This document shows, in pieces, positions 33,066-42,388 of a DNA stretch of 64,000 nt. The DNA comes from a virus. Every line of letters begins with the position of its first letter. Position 1 is the first letter of the stretch. The DNA is taken from positions 199,355-263,354 of IMG/VR virus record IMGVR_UViG_3300042482_000702. One strand, given 5' to 3'. The position numbers and the translations under genes are program-made. The notes under the pieces are model-generated. The model saw only the letters and a list, made by a program, of their open reading frames with translations, made no database searches and was not told the DNA's origin.

Positions 33066-34636
33066 TGCAAATAGATAGTCAAAATAAGTATCAAATATTA
33101 TTTGCTGGTAGAGTATATGACAACCAAGACCCCACTATGCTTGGTCGTTTACGTGTTTTACCTGAAAGTAAAGATTATTCCGCAATAATTGGTGCAGTAC
33201 CTGATTGGTCTGAAGAGACAGATAAATGGACAAGTAAAGACCCAATTGTCTTTATGCCATTATTACCTTTTTATCTTAGTCAAACACCTAAAATTGACGA
33301 ATATGTTCATATAATTTATATGAACAAAAAATTTCCAAATCAAAATCAATTTTATATTCAAGGGCCTTTTTCTTCACCAACAAAAACATCGTTTGAACAA
33401 TTTAATGCTTCTCAAACTTTTTTAGCGTCAGGTGATAAAATAAAAGAGGGAATATCAATTAAAAATCAAAATGGTGAATATAGAAACCCAACTTTAAATA
33501 AGGGCATTTATCCTGAGCCAGGTGATAACGCTTTATTGGGTAGAGGTTCTGCAGATGTTCTTGTGAAAGAACAAGAAGTGATAATTAGAGCTGGAAAATC
33601 AAAACCTCTTACCGGAGCATTACCGGAAGTCAATACAAAAAGAGGGTTTTTACAATTATCTAATTTCTCAACACAAGAAATTCCTGGGACACCAACAATG
33701 GACACTAGATTTGAGGAAGTTGTTGATATGGTTAAAAAAATGATAATATGGGATATTTCAAATTTAGAGAGTAATTTTAATTTTACCGGAACAGTTAGTT
33801 TACATAATGTAATACCAAGTATTTCAGTTAACACTAAAAATTTTAAACCGGAAAGTATTACATCTTTAAGTGTTGGAACTAACTATACAAATGCGGTTGA
33901 GAGTTATTCTTTTGTTGGTGATGACTTTGACACTTGTGTTAATAAAATTAATAAATTTATTTCTTCAGTTTTCAACGGTCAGATTGATATTCCGGGATAT
34001 GCAGTTAAAAATCCTCAAAATTTTGTAAAAGGAGCCAATTTACCTTTAATTGTTACACCATCAAAATTATCTTATGAAATAGGTAATAATTCTAACCCAA
34101 ATCCGACAAACATAACTGACGCAACAAATTACATTAAATTTTACTCTAAGATTAAATGTAATTCAACACAAACTAAAACCGGTTTTTTTCTAATATCAAC
34201 AACAAATTCAAAAGGAGCCCCACTTATAGGCCCACAATTTGATAAAAAAGACGAAATTTCAATATTAAATGATTTTAATAATTCAGATATAACTTATGGG
34301 ATATTGGGTAGTCAAAGAATTTATTTATTATCTCACGATTCAAGAGGACCAAAAGGTTTAATTGATTTATCCGAAACTCTTTATGGTATTCCCCAAGACA
34401 AGTTTGTTAGAGGTGAGGGAAGTATTCTCAATAAAACTTACCCTGTTGTTAGAGGAGACCAATTGATGATATTACTTAGAAAAATGTTCGCCTTTGTTAC
34501 CGGTCACGTACACCCAATTGCAACAATGGCACCAGTTCCGGTAGCATCAGGTAATGGACAAACTAGTTTTGAGATAGAAAGTATCTTAGCTAATGCGGAA
34601 AATGACATATTAAATCAAAATATTCGAATTAATTGA
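33065..34636 (+). CDS. gp5/VgrG-like baseplate hub protein with an N-terminal OB fold
   Basis: 523 residues. The N-terminus (YQILFAGRVYDNQDPTMLGRLRVL) is the opening of the gp5/gpV/VgrG OB-fold domain, and YIQGPFSSPT follows at the end of the barrel. Residues about 477-482 contain TGHVHP, the His pair seen near the C-terminus of many phage hub and spike proteins. No lysozyme domain is evident. It would sit at the centre of the baseplate and help membrane puncture. It ends with TGA; the next gene follows after a TATTTATAAATA element. Confidence 0.75.
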   Translation: MQIDSQNKYQILFAGRVYDNQDPTMLGRLRVLPESKDYSAIIGAVPDWSEETDKWTSKDPIVFMPLLPFYLSQTPKIDEYVHIIYMNKKFPNQNQFYIQGPFSSPTKTSFEQFNASQTFLASGDKIKEGISIKNQNGEYRNPTLNKGIYPEPGDNALLGRGSADVLVKEQEVIIRAGKSKPLTGALPEVNTKRGFLQLSNFSTQEIPGTPTMDTRFEEVVDMVKKMIIWDISNLESNFNFTGTVSLHNVIPSISVNTKNFKPESITSLSVGTNYTNAVESYSFVGDDFDTCVNKINKFISSVFNGQIDIPGYAVKNPQNFVKGANLPLIVTPSKLSYEIGNNSNPNPTNITDATNYIKFYSKIKCNSTQTKTGFFLISTTNSKGAPLIGPQFDKKDEISILNDFNNSDITYGILGSQRIYLLSHDSRGPKGLIDLSETLYGIPQDKFVRGEGSILNKTYPVVRGDQLMILLRKMFAFVTGHVHPIATMAPVPVASGNGQTSFEIESILANAENDILNQNIRIN

Positions 34637-34643
34637 TATTTAT
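34637..34643 (+). promoter_or_regulatory. Candidate late promoter motif TATTTATAAATA
   Basis: The 12-base palindrome starts at 34637, overlapping the last base region of the hub gene stop, and lies about 15 bases before the ATG at 34659. Confidence 0.5.
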
Positions 34644-34658
34644 AAATAAAACACTTAA

Positions 34659-36134
34659 ATGTCAATTAATAACTCGTATTTCAGCAAGAACAATACAATT
34701 ACTTCAAATAGTTTTGTAAATACAGGAAGAAATCCTGTCACAGAACTATTTTTTGGTTCAGTTATTAGTTCTCAATACCCAAATGGATATAGTAGATTTA
34801 TCTTTGATTTAGATTTTACCTTATTAAATCAAAAAGTCTCTGATGGTACCATAAATTTAAATTGTGGTGAACTTCCAACACATACTTTAAGAATGGTAAA
34901 TACTTCATCATTTAATGACGAACTATTAAATACTACCACATCTCAAGGTAGAATGAGGGCAACTTCATTTGATTTAATTTTATTTAGAATACCTTATATA
35001 GATAATGACCCAGACCAACCTCAAGTTTGGGATGAAGGTGTTGGTTATGATTTTGCGGATTTAATATATGATTATAGTCCTTCAGATAAAAACTTTTCTG
35101 ATAGACCGTCCAACTGGTTTCAAACGACAACTATTGGTACTTGGGAACAAGCAGGAATATATAATAATCAAAATATCGGTAATGTTCCTTATAGTGGTTT
35201 AACTATTGTTGATACCCAACATTTTGAATTTGGTAATGAAAATGTTAGTTTTAATATGTCAGACGAAATTAACGATATTTTAACCGGTCAATTAATAAAT
35301 GTTTCAGGATGGGGGATTGCTTACAAGCCACAAGTTGAAAATATAACAGGTATTACCGATAATTACGAAGTTCAATTTTTTACTCGTCATACTCAAACAT
35401 TCTACGAACCATTTTTAGAAACATCTTATGATGATTTAATTGAGGATGATAGAAATTCTTTTAGTTTGGGTAAAGTTAACAAACTATTCTTATATCTTTT
35501 TGATAATGGAAATCCTATTAATTTGGATTATAACCCATCCGTTGATATTTTAGATGCAACCGGTACGGAAATATCTGGTCTTATTGGTCTTAGCACTTGT
35601 CAAAAAACTAAAGGTGTTTATGAAGTAATTATTCCACCTCTTATAGGTTATAAAACACCTTGTACTTTTTCTGATAGATGGTATGATTTAAATTTAAACG
35701 GATTTGAATTACCTCAAATGACTAACGATTTTGTTATATACCCATTAAAAAATTCAATTCAAATGGGTGCTGTTTCATCTGAACCTAAATTATATGGTTT
35801 TGACTTTTATGGTTTAAAACAAGATGAGAAAATATATAATACCGACATGAGAAAAGTTGGTGTGGTTATTAAACAAGCTTACTCAACACAAAAATTATTA
35901 CAAAATGTTAGCGCGTATTATAGAATTTATGTTAGAGAAGGTCAAACGGAAGTTCAAGTCCAAGACTGGACAAAAATTAATCGAACACCAAACGAGTATT
36001 ATTTTATGTTCGACACAAGAGATAAAATACCAAATGAATATTACATAGATATAAAAGTCGAAAGTAGTGGGGAAATAAACACTTACAAAAAACAAATCAA
36101 ATTTCAGATTGTTAATGTAAAATATTCAGAATAA
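34659..36134 (+). CDS. Virion structural protein, probably tail or baseplate, unidentified
   Basis: 491 residues rich in Asn, Tyr, Phe and Ser with many short beta strands. The first 200 residues (SRFIFDLDFTLLNQKVSDGTINLN; FQTTTIGTWEQAGIY; ISGWGIAYKP in part) resemble beta-sandwich carbohydrate-binding or decoration domains. The last third has repeated Ig-like strands (VSAYYRIYVREGQTEVQVQDW; YYIDIKVESSGEINTYKKQIKF). A baseplate wedge or fibre-attachment role is plausible from position after the hub gene. No catalytic motif. Confidence 0.55.
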   Translation: MSINNSYFSKNNTITSNSFVNTGRNPVTELFFGSVISSQYPNGYSRFIFDLDFTLLNQKVSDGTINLNCGELPTHTLRMVNTSSFNDELLNTTTSQGRMRATSFDLILFRIPYIDNDPDQPQVWDEGVGYDFADLIYDYSPSDKNFSDRPSNWFQTTTIGTWEQAGIYNNQNIGNVPYSGLTIVDTQHFEFGNENVSFNMSDEINDILTGQLINVSGWGIAYKPQVENITGITDNYEVQFFTRHTQTFYEPFLETSYDDLIEDDRNSFSLGKVNKLFLYLFDNGNPINLDYNPSVDILDATGTEISGLIGLSTCQKTKGVYEVIIPPLIGYKTPCTFSDRWYDLNLNGFELPQMTNDFVIYPLKNSIQMGAVSSEPKLYGFDFYGLKQDEKIYNTDMRKVGVVIKQAYSTQKLLQNVSAYYRIYVREGQTEVQVQDWTKINRTPNEYYFMFDTRDKIPNEYYIDIKVESSGEINTYKKQIKFQIVNVKYSE

Positions 36135-36139
36135 ATAGA

Positions 36140-36146
36140 TATTTAT
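36140..36146 (+). promoter_or_regulatory. Candidate late promoter motif TATTTATAAATA
   Basis: GATATTTATAAATAAAAA lies 12 bases before the ATG at 36159. Nearly identical to the element at 34637. Confidence 0.5.
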
Positions 36147-36158
36147 AAATAAAAAATT

Positions 36159-36524
36159 ATGGCAAACATATATTACTCAGGGACATCTTGTATTGATGAT
36201 TCACCAATTGAACTTATTTCGGTTGAAGGTCTTTTAACCGGAAAAACATATCAAGATATTAATTTAAATTGTGTTTCATTGGATTTTAGCGCATCTACAA
36301 CCGGAGAAACTAATACAACATTCGTATATGGTCCATTTGACGATTGTGCCGAGTGTAATGCTCCATTCTCAGCGGGAACTGAATATAATGTATGTGCATT
36401 AGATTGTAGTGGTAACACTATATCTATAATACCCCCTCATCCGACTTACACAAATGGATTAGGTAAAGCGGTAGTTCAATTAAATGCAATTGCATTAGGA
36501 GGAATAAACGGATTAAACAATTAA
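36159..36524 (+). CDS. Small Cys-containing virion-type protein, 121 residues
   Basis: Not recognised. A beta-rich protein with six Cys, including DDCAECNAPF and VCALDCSGNT, and a repetitive Gly/Thr character. Its own TATTTAT element suggests late, strong expression. The size fits a decoration or head-fibre protein. The next gene starts 27 bases after the end and is of similar size. Confidence 0.5.
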   Translation: MANIYYSGTSCIDDSPIELISVEGLLTGKTYQDINLNCVSLDFSASTTGETNTTFVYGPFDDCAECNAPFSAGTEYNVCALDCSGNTISIIPPHPTYTNGLGKAVVQLNAIALGGINGLNN

Positions 36525-36551
36525 AAATAAATAAATAAATAAATTAAAATT

Positions 36552-36893
36552 ATGTTATACGCACAAATTACACCAGCAGCTGAAAAAACAACACAAGTAA
36601 CCCCTTTTTCAGCAATCACCGAATCAGCGGATTTAATGTACGCTGTGGCAAGACCATACACATTAGGAACAACAAAAGTTAACTTTCAAGTAACTTTTGG
36701 AAACGGAACTATTACTAACGGTAAAGTATCTAACTTCCAAGAATTATTATCTTCAAATATTAATTTAAGTGGAGATGAACTTTCAAATTGGGGTACAGAT
36801 GATTCAGTGGTATTATCAACAATCGCAACTAAATTAGGGACAACATCAGTAGCGGTTTATACATCAGCATCACAAGAAGGAAATAATTTTTAA
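36552..36893 (+). CDS. Small hypothetical virion-type protein, 113 residues
   Basis: Not recognised. Soluble and Thr/Ser-rich (MLYAQITPAAEKTTQVTPFS; TFGNGTITNGKVSNFQELL), with no motif or membrane segment. Codon use is biased toward a few codons (ACA, GGA, TTA), as in highly expressed virion genes. Likely a small structural or decoration protein, partner of the preceding gene. Confidence 0.5.
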   Translation: MLYAQITPAAEKTTQVTPFSAITESADLMYAVARPYTLGTTKVNFQVTFGNGTITNGKVSNFQELLSSNINLSGDELSNWGTDDSVVLSTIATKLGTTSVAVYTSASQEGNNF

Positions 36894-36933
36894 TTAAAAA
36901 TTAATTTTTCTTTTTTTACATCATTTTTATTAT

Positions 36934-36941
36934 TATCTTTG
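36934..36941 (+). promoter_or_regulatory. Host-type -7 box TATCTTTG
   Basis: A perfect TAnnTTTG, 19 bases before the ATG at 36961 and 7-8 bases before a likely start of transcription. A TTTT stretch stands at the expected -33 position instead of TTTG, so the match is partial. Confidence 0.5.
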
Positions 36942-36960
36942 TAGAATAAAATAAATAGAA

Positions 36961-37371
36961 ATGATGAAAAGTGTAAAAAGATTATCGAGACAAACTAATT
37001 ATAGAATTGTTAAATTTTTAAGACATCTTACGAGTAATGATATGCCGATACTTGAGGACACTGAAAAAAAATGCACTTCTGTGTGTAGAAAATTAATTAA
37101 TCATCCGAAGTCTAAATTCTTGATTGCCCCTCTTTCTATGAAAAGATATATTAAGAATGATGAATTAGAATTATTTGTTGTCCTCCAAGATAGACGAATT
37201 AGTATTACTAACCATGTGTATCATTATGATGTGGTTATTAGTAATAGAAATTGGGAAAGAGTTACAAACATGTACGATAATAAAACCGAGAAGATTAGAC
37301 AAGAATTTGAAAATGAGATGAGTTCTCAAATAAAACATTCTTTATCAACAATACTAACTAAATTGTCGTAG
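36961..37371 (+). CDS. Hypothetical basic protein, 136 residues
   Basis: Not recognised. Basic N-terminus (MMKSVKRLSRQTNYRIVKFLRH) and a mixed core (LELFVVLQDRRISITNHVYHYDVV). It has its own host-type promoter box, unlike the flanking virion genes, so it may be an early gene inserted between late blocks. Its 3' end overlaps the convergent gene at 37358 by 14 bases. Confidence 0.55.
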   Translation: MMKSVKRLSRQTNYRIVKFLRHLTSNDMPILEDTEKKCTSVCRKLINHPKSKFLIAPLSMKRYIKNDELELFVVLQDRRISITNHVYHYDVVISNRNWERVTNMYDNKTEKIRQEFENEMSSQIKHSLSTILTKLS

Positions 37372-37879
37372 TATTTTCAGATAAAACTTTTTTAATTAAA
37401 TCCCTTAACGATTCGTTTTGGGATTTTTTATTTTGGTTAATATTAAGTGGTTTTCCGGACACAATTTTATTAAAACAATCCGAAGTATCATTTGAGGTTA
37501 AATCTTCGGATATGGTGTCCTGTGTTATCTCAATCCATTCGGTAACGATGGGAACAATCTTTAATTTTTTACCAGGATTCTGATTAATGTTATTTCCTTC
37601 CTCATCACCCGCAGTTAGATTTGGGTGTTTTTCCATATACTTGGAAATTTTTTTAGCTTTAGACTCAATCTTTTTGATTTGTTTTTTTGGCTCATCCATA
37701 GACCCGTCATAACTATCATACTCCAACATTGCATTATCATATTTAGAAACAGGGATGTTAAAAGGTTGTATATCAGATTTTTTAAATATTCTAATTCCCG
37801 GTTGCATAGGAGCAATATATGAACCTCTCCCCCCACCATCAGATGTTGATTCGTTAATATGTATTTTATTATTTTTCAT
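37358..37879 (-). CDS. Hypothetical protein with a candidate prohead-protease site
   Basis: 173 residues, not recognised. The N-terminus MKNNKIHINESTSDGGGRGS closely resembles the region INEATSDGSSGSF of the major capsid protein. Both contain I-N-E followed by A/S-T-S-D-G, fitting the T4-type cleavage consensus (I/L-x-E). The middle is Lys-rich, and the C-terminus is a helix (NESLRDLIKKVLSENTT) like those of other presumed head-core proteins. Probably an internal head protein, which is inference. A TATTTAT motif lies 9 bases upstream. Confidence 0.55.
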   Translation of the reverse strand: MKNNKIHINESTSDGGGRGSYIAPMQPGIRIFKKSDIQPFNIPVSKYDNAMLEYDSYDGSMDEPKKQIKKIESKAKKISKYMEKHPNLTAGDEEGNNINQNPGKKLKIVPIVTEWIEITQDTISEDLTSNDTSDCFNKIVSGKPLNINQNKKSQNESLRDLIKKVLSENTTTI

Positions 37880-37888
37880 AGTATAATT

Positions 37889-37895
37889 ATAAATA
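37889..37895 (-). promoter_or_regulatory. Candidate late promoter motif TATTTAT
   Basis: On the minus strand AGATATTTATAATTAT lies 9 bases before the ATG at 37879. On the plus strand the same bases read TATAAATA, 16 bases before the ATG at 37912, so it may serve both genes. Confidence 0.45.
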
Positions 37896-37911
37896 TCTTA
37901 TATAATTAAAT

Positions 37912-38136
37912 ATGGAACAACAACCTGAAATATTCGGAAAACTATTTGAATCAATTCCCCTACACACTGAAGAACACTTAGATATTCTTTTAGATACTAT
38001 GGATAACGATAGAGCTAACTACTTTTTAATACAAGCAGTTAAATACGCCTTTCATTCCGGAATATACTCTCTCGGTGAAGCTGAGGTGATTTCTAAATCA
38101 ATTAGAGTATTGTCTAAAAAAGAAAAAGAGGACTAA
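37912..38136 (+). CDS. Hypothetical protein, 74 residues
   Basis: Not recognised. An acidic helical protein (PLHTEEHLDILLDTMDNDRANYFLIQAVKYAFHSGIYSLGEAEVISKSIRVL). It lies alone on the plus strand between two minus-strand genes, and its end overlaps the HNH gene end by 4 bases. Possibly a regulatory or accessory insertion. Confidence 0.5.
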   Translation: MEQQPEIFGKLFESIPLHTEEHLDILLDTMDNDRANYFLIQAVKYAFHSGIYSLGEAEVISKSIRVLSKKEKED

Positions 38137-38822
38137 TTGTCCTCTAATATCTTATTGGATTTACGAATATTCTCTTCACCCCACATAGGTTGGAGATTGT
38201 CCAAACACCAACATCTCATAAATTCCTCGTCTCCCATCTCCTGTATATCAAATGATGTTATTGGTAGTTTGTGGTCAACATGCCAAATTCCATAGTTATC
38301 CCAACTCATCGTGTCCGTGAATTGTTTCTCTAAATGATTTATCAATTCCTCCGGTGTGTATTGTAAGATGTCAAAGTAATGACCGTATTTGTCCACATTA
38401 CTTTCTTTTAGTACTGTGTAAATTGCCGTTCTGAAATTAGAAATTAGTTTATAGAGGGGGTCTCTCGATTTACGATTTCTTTCGTAATCGCGTTTTATTT
38501 GACGAATTTTATCAACATTATTTTCTCGATACTCTTTAATATACTGTTTTAAATGTTCTTTATTTTGTTCCGCCCATTTTTTATGGTATTCTGATTTTTT
38601 TTCTTTATGCTTGTGATAAGTTCTTTTATCTGACGCCTTTTTACCACCAATAAATCTTCTACCGGATGGACCCATAATAACTCCATTTTCTTTTAATATT
38701 CTTAAAATTATTGGTTTACTAATTCCTGTTTTTTCAGAAATGGTATGTGACCCCAATAGGTCTTCATTATACATTTTAAGTATGTTCTTTAGTTCTTCTT
38801 CTGTTGGTATAAATTTTTTCAT
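38133..38822 (-). CDS. HNH endonuclease with an N-terminal helix-turn-helix
   Basis: 229 residues from the ATG at 38820-38822 (MKKFIPTEEELKNIL); a longer frame up to 38867 seems unlikely. The N-terminus has a helix-turn-helix-like region (LLGSHTISEKTGISKPIILRILKENG). A Lys-rich linker follows, and the C-terminus has the HNH core: WHVDHKLPITSF and LDNLQPMWGEENIRKSNK (H, D-H, N, N). It cuts double-stranded DNA and is typical of free-standing homing endonucleases in large phages. It sits between the capsid gene and a hypothetical gene, a common invasion site. Confidence 0.85.
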   Translation of the reverse strand: MKKFIPTEEELKNILKMYNEDLLGSHTISEKTGISKPIILRILKENGVIMGPSGRRFIGGKKASDKRTYHKHKEKKSEYHKKWAEQNKEHLKQYIKEYRENNVDKIRQIKRDYERNRKSRDPLYKLISNFRTAIYTVLKESNVDKYGHYFDILQYTPEELINHLEKQFTDTMSWDNYGIWHVDHKLPITSFDIQEMGDEEFMRCWCLDNLQPMWGEENIRKSNKILEDN

Positions 38823-38827
38823 ATAAT

Positions 38828-38834
38828 ATAAATA
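38828..38834 (-). promoter_or_regulatory. Candidate late promoter motif TATTTAT
   Basis: Minus-strand GTATATTTATATTATATG, 5 bases before the HNH ATG. It supports the 38822 start. Confidence 0.35.
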
Positions 38835-38880
38835 TACAACAATCATACCAAAAAACCTATTATTCAAAATAAAGATATAA

Positions 38881-38905
38881 AAAAAGGGACATATAGTCCC
38901 TTTTT
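38881..38905 (-). terminator. Terminator downstream of the capsid gene
   Basis: AAAAAGGGAC (38881-38890) and GTCCCTTTTT (38896-38905) form a 10-bp stem with a 5-base loop and a T-run on either strand. It ends the scaffold-capsid transcript. Confidence 0.85.
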
Positions 38906-38927
38906 GTTAAATATTTTAAGATTTTGA

Positions 38928-40784
38928 TTATCTCAATTCTCTTAAATCGAATGTTCTAACACCATCAACAGTAATTCTTCCGTAAAATCTGTTGTTGACC
39001 ATTTTTTTCGCGTATCTCGTCATTATACCTTTGATAGGTGTAAAGTTGAACGGATTGTACATTGTTGGAGTTAATTGTAACGGTACGTATGGTGCGTAGA
39101 TGTAACCTGTGTCTAACAATGATGTTCCTTTGTGCCCAATTAATATTTGGTTAGCTGGGAAGTAAGGGTCACGGTAAACTTGGTAACGTCCTGCCAATGT
39201 TCCTACTCTTTCAATACCCATGTTATATTGGTCTTGTTCAGGAGAAGCATTAGATACGTGGAAGTACTCTAAATCATCAAAGATAGCAGAAACCTCAGAA
39301 GATACAACAATCCAGTTTGCTCCACCTCTTAAAGTAGATTTGTGGATTTGTGCAGACAATTGGTTGATTGCTGTAATCAATGTTTGGTTCCAATCTTTTT
39401 GAGTATAAGAAGTTGTCAAAGATAAACGTTTCCAACCATTGTAATCCCATCTCAAGTTCCAAGCAGCACCTTTACGTAAATCTCTTAAGATTTCACGGTC
39501 AATTTCAGCAGCAACTTGTTCAGATAATAAAGCTGTTAATTCAGCTTCAGCATCGATGTTGTGGAAAGCTGCAACGTCTTGAGCTAACTCAGGAGACCAT
39601 TGTGCTCTTAATTTTCTTTCTGTAACAGAAACAGTAACTGAATCTAATTCGAAAGAAACCTCACCGATTTTATCTTCAAATTCTAATTCTTTATATCTTC
39701 TGAAAACAGCACTGAAGTCATTATTTGCTAATGTTCCAATTGTTGTTCCTGTGTAACCGTCTAAAGAGTCAGCTCCACATGAAATACATACCGGACAAGA
39801 TAAATCAACTTCTAAATAGATGATACCATCAACACCACAGATGTTATTATAGCTACCACCATTACCATTAGTTGCCCAAGTAGTTGATGATTGACCACCA
39901 TACTGTACGATACCTTTACCATATTGTTGAGTAACAACTCTAAACAATAAAGAATTAGCTGTACCAGCAGCGTTAAATACTACATCACAAGGAGAAGCTC
40001 CTGACCAAGTACTATCTGTTGCAGTACCGTTAGCGAAAATTTTCAAATCAGATAAGAAAGTTTCAGAATCATATTCGTTACCATCAGGTCCGATTAATTT
40101 ACCTGCTCCAGTATCTGCGAAACCTGACATTTTAACGATTACTTTTCTAATGTTTTGGTTATCATAAGCACCATCAGCATCATCTAATCCACCATCAACC
40201 CATGCTTGTACTGTTGTTGTAGCAGTAACCGCAGACCATTGTCCTTTAGAATAATCAAACAATCCTGGAGGGTCTAATTGACCTTCAGTTCCTTCATAGA
40301 ATAAATCATAAAGATTTTTCTTGTAAGTTGGGTTGTATGTACCTGAAGAATCAGCCTCATTATAACCTGCACCTATTTGAGTTGGACCGTTTGGTGCTCC
40401 GTATGGAGAATAGTGTTCTCCTGATTCAGTTGCACTTCCACCGTCATACCCTTGAATTTTAGGTACAAAGAAGAATAATTTACCGATTGGTAAATTCATT
40501 GCTTGTACAGATACGATTTCATTCGCTAATAATTTAGAGAATACTCTTCTTACGATAGGGAATACAACAGTTTCGAATGAACCTGAAGACCCGTCAGAAG
40601 TAGCTTCGTTGATTAGGAAAGACGCTTGGTTCTCATATAATTGAGCTACGTTTTCTTTTAAGTGACCTTTAAGTCCTTCTAGGAATCCTAATTTATCCCA
40701 TTTGTTAATTGTGTCTTCTTTAATAACTTTAAGGTGTTTTAACCCGATGTTACCAACTAGACCTGATTCTAATAATGCTCCCAT
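38928..40784 (-). CDS. Major capsid protein, T4 gp23-like
   Basis: 618 residues. The N-terminal 60 residues (LKGHLKENVAQLYENQASFLINE) look like the propeptide removed in T4-type heads: I-N-E at 58-60 fits the I/L-x-E cleavage rule. The C-terminal part matches gp23-type capsid proteins (LRGGANWIVVSSEVSAIFDDLEYF; GTLAGRYQVYRDPYFPANQILIGHKG; YAPYVPLQLTPTMYNPFNF). It is longer than T4 gp23, with an insert in the middle (about residues 120-330), perhaps an exposed decoration domain. It forms a two-gene unit with the scaffold gene, bounded by terminators on both sides. Confidence 0.9.
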   Translation of the reverse strand: MGALLESGLVGNIGLKHLKVIKEDTINKWDKLGFLEGLKGHLKENVAQLYENQASFLINEATSDGSSGSFETVVFPIVRRVFSKLLANEIVSVQAMNLPIGKLFFFVPKIQGYDGGSATESGEHYSPYGAPNGPTQIGAGYNEADSSGTYNPTYKKNLYDLFYEGTEGQLDPPGLFDYSKGQWSAVTATTTVQAWVDGGLDDADGAYDNQNIRKVIVKMSGFADTGAGKLIGPDGNEYDSETFLSDLKIFANGTATDSTWSGASPCDVVFNAAGTANSLLFRVVTQQYGKGIVQYGGQSSTTWATNGNGGSYNNICGVDGIIYLEVDLSCPVCISCGADSLDGYTGTTIGTLANNDFSAVFRRYKELEFEDKIGEVSFELDSVTVSVTERKLRAQWSPELAQDVAAFHNIDAEAELTALLSEQVAAEIDREILRDLRKGAAWNLRWDYNGWKRLSLTTSYTQKDWNQTLITAINQLSAQIHKSTLRGGANWIVVSSEVSAIFDDLEYFHVSNASPEQDQYNMGIERVGTLAGRYQVYRDPYFPANQILIGHKGTSLLDTGYIYAPYVPLQLTPTMYNPFNFTPIKGIMTRYAKKMVNNRFYGRITVDGVRTFDLRELR

Positions 40785-40816
40785 TTTTTTGGTTTTTATT
40801 AATTTTTAGTTTATTT

Positions 40817-42271
40817 TTATTTTAATTTACCCATTAAATCTTTCATTCTAAGGAACTGAGGATTTTCATAAGTTTTTGATTCAATTAAGTTAATTGCTGA
40901 ACCTGACAATGGTGCTTTTTGAATTGCTCTTTCCATTGATTCGTTCATTGGTTGTGTAGTCTTAACTGAAAGTTCTTCTTTAAGATTTTGATATAAATTT
41001 TTAGATTCTTTAATAGTTTCAACACCATCAAATCTTCTTAAGATATTTATTTTTTCTTGTTTAGATGTTGAGTGTTCAGTAAACAAACGAGTAGCGTAAG
41101 CTAAGTTTGAATTAAATACTGCAACTTCATTCAATTTATTTCTAAATACATTAAGAGCTTTTCTATACTCTTCATTCTTTTCTCTAAGAATTGTTAATTC
41201 ATTTGATTCTGTATTTTCAAATGTTAGATTTCTGTTAGGAGTAATTCCTTTTCTTAATCCTCTACCTGATTTAGAACCATTTCCGTATGTGTGAGCAGCT
41301 TCTTTAGTTTCTACTTTTTTAACGGACGCTTTTTTAACCGGTGCTTTTTTGATGTCTTTAAATTCTCCATCAAGGTTTTCACCCTCTTTGTATTCAAATT
41401 TAGCTTTACCTGTTCCAACTGATTTTGGTGCTTCTTTTTTCTTCACATCAAATCCTTTTCCTTGGTTTGGTTTAGCATCGTATTTGAATTTAGGACTTCC
41501 GATTCCAGTACCTTTAGGTTTGATAGTAGATTTTGATTCAAAAATAGATTCCTCTAATTCTTCTTCTTCGTCTTCTTCTTCCTCTTCGTCGTCTTCATCG
41601 TCGTCTTCTTGTTCGTCCAGTTCAATTTCATAAACTAATTCTTCAGACTCATCGAATCCTTCGTATTCGTCTTCTTCATCTTCAAAATCACCTTCTTCTT
41701 CGTCATCAAAAGAAAATTCCTTTTCTTCGTCGTCGTTTCCAAACATTCTTTCAACAATATCTTCAATAGACTCGCCTGATTCATTAAATTCTTCTGATTG
41801 CTCAAATTCATTATATTCTTCTTCACCTTCTGTAACAACCATATATTCAGCATCGGTTTCGTTGTCTTTAATATTAATGTTACCAGAATCATCTTTAGTA
41901 ACAACAATATTATCGTCCGGACCCATCAATTTGAATACACGTAAGATTTCTTCGTCATCTTTAATGTTAGTTAGGTCGATAACATCTTCATCTTCATCAT
42001 CTGAATCGTCATCGTCCATATCAAGGTTATCCATATCCATTTCATCACCTTCTTCATCGTCAGACTCTTCGTCCTCCATGTCAGGTAATTCCATGTCAAT
42101 GTCAGTTTCAATCTCATCTTCATCTTGTTCAGTTAGAGATTCTTTTACTAGTTCGTTGATTTCTTCCTTCATAGTAGAAGCAAGTATTCCTTTTGCATTT
42201 TCAGCTACCGCTTCTTCCAAATTTTTCATTTGGATGATAGCTTCTTCAACTAAAGATTTTTCTTTTGCCAT
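40817..42271 (-). CDS. Acidic prohead scaffolding/core protein, gp22-like
   Basis: 484 residues. An N-terminal helix (SLVEEAIIQMKNLEEAVAENAKG) is followed by a very acidic middle (MELPDMEDEESDDEEGDEMDMD and further Asp/Glu runs to about residue 245), then a basic linker (KPKGTGIGSPKFKYDAKPNQGKG). A helical C-terminus ends FLRMKDLMGKLK. Charge and order (directly upstream of the capsid gene, downstream of the protease) match the T4 core protein. The TATTTAT element lies 22 bases upstream. Confidence 0.75.
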   Translation of the reverse strand: MAKEKSLVEEAIIQMKNLEEAVAENAKGILASTMKEEINELVKESLTEQDEDEIETDIDMELPDMEDEESDDEEGDEMDMDNLDMDDDDSDDEDEDVIDLTNIKDDEEILRVFKLMGPDDNIVVTKDDSGNINIKDNETDAEYMVVTEGEEEYNEFEQSEEFNESGESIEDIVERMFGNDDEEKEFSFDDEEEGDFEDEEDEYEGFDESEELVYEIELDEQEDDDEDDEEEEEDEEEELEESIFESKSTIKPKGTGIGSPKFKYDAKPNQGKGFDVKKKEAPKSVGTGKAKFEYKEGENLDGEFKDIKKAPVKKASVKKVETKEAAHTYGNGSKSGRGLRKGITPNRNLTFENTESNELTILREKNEEYRKALNVFRNKLNEVAVFNSNLAYATRLFTEHSTSKQEKINILRRFDGVETIKESKNLYQNLKEELSVKTTQPMNESMERAIQKAPLSGSAINLIESKTYENPQFLRMKDLMGKLK

Positions 42272-42293
42272 TTGTTTTATGTTATTTTAATAT

Positions 42294-42300
42294 ATAAATA
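42294..42300 (-). promoter_or_regulatory. Candidate late promoter motif TATTTAT for scaffold and capsid
   Basis: Minus-strand CATATATTTATATATTAAAA, 22 bases before the scaffold ATG, between the terminator at 42389 and the gene. It would give the capsid pair its own transcript. Confidence 0.5.
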
Positions 42301-42388
42301 TATGATATTATGAAAAAAGCACATTTGTACTAATATTCACAACATCTTTTTATTTATTAATAAATATCACAAAAATGTAAAAAACAAA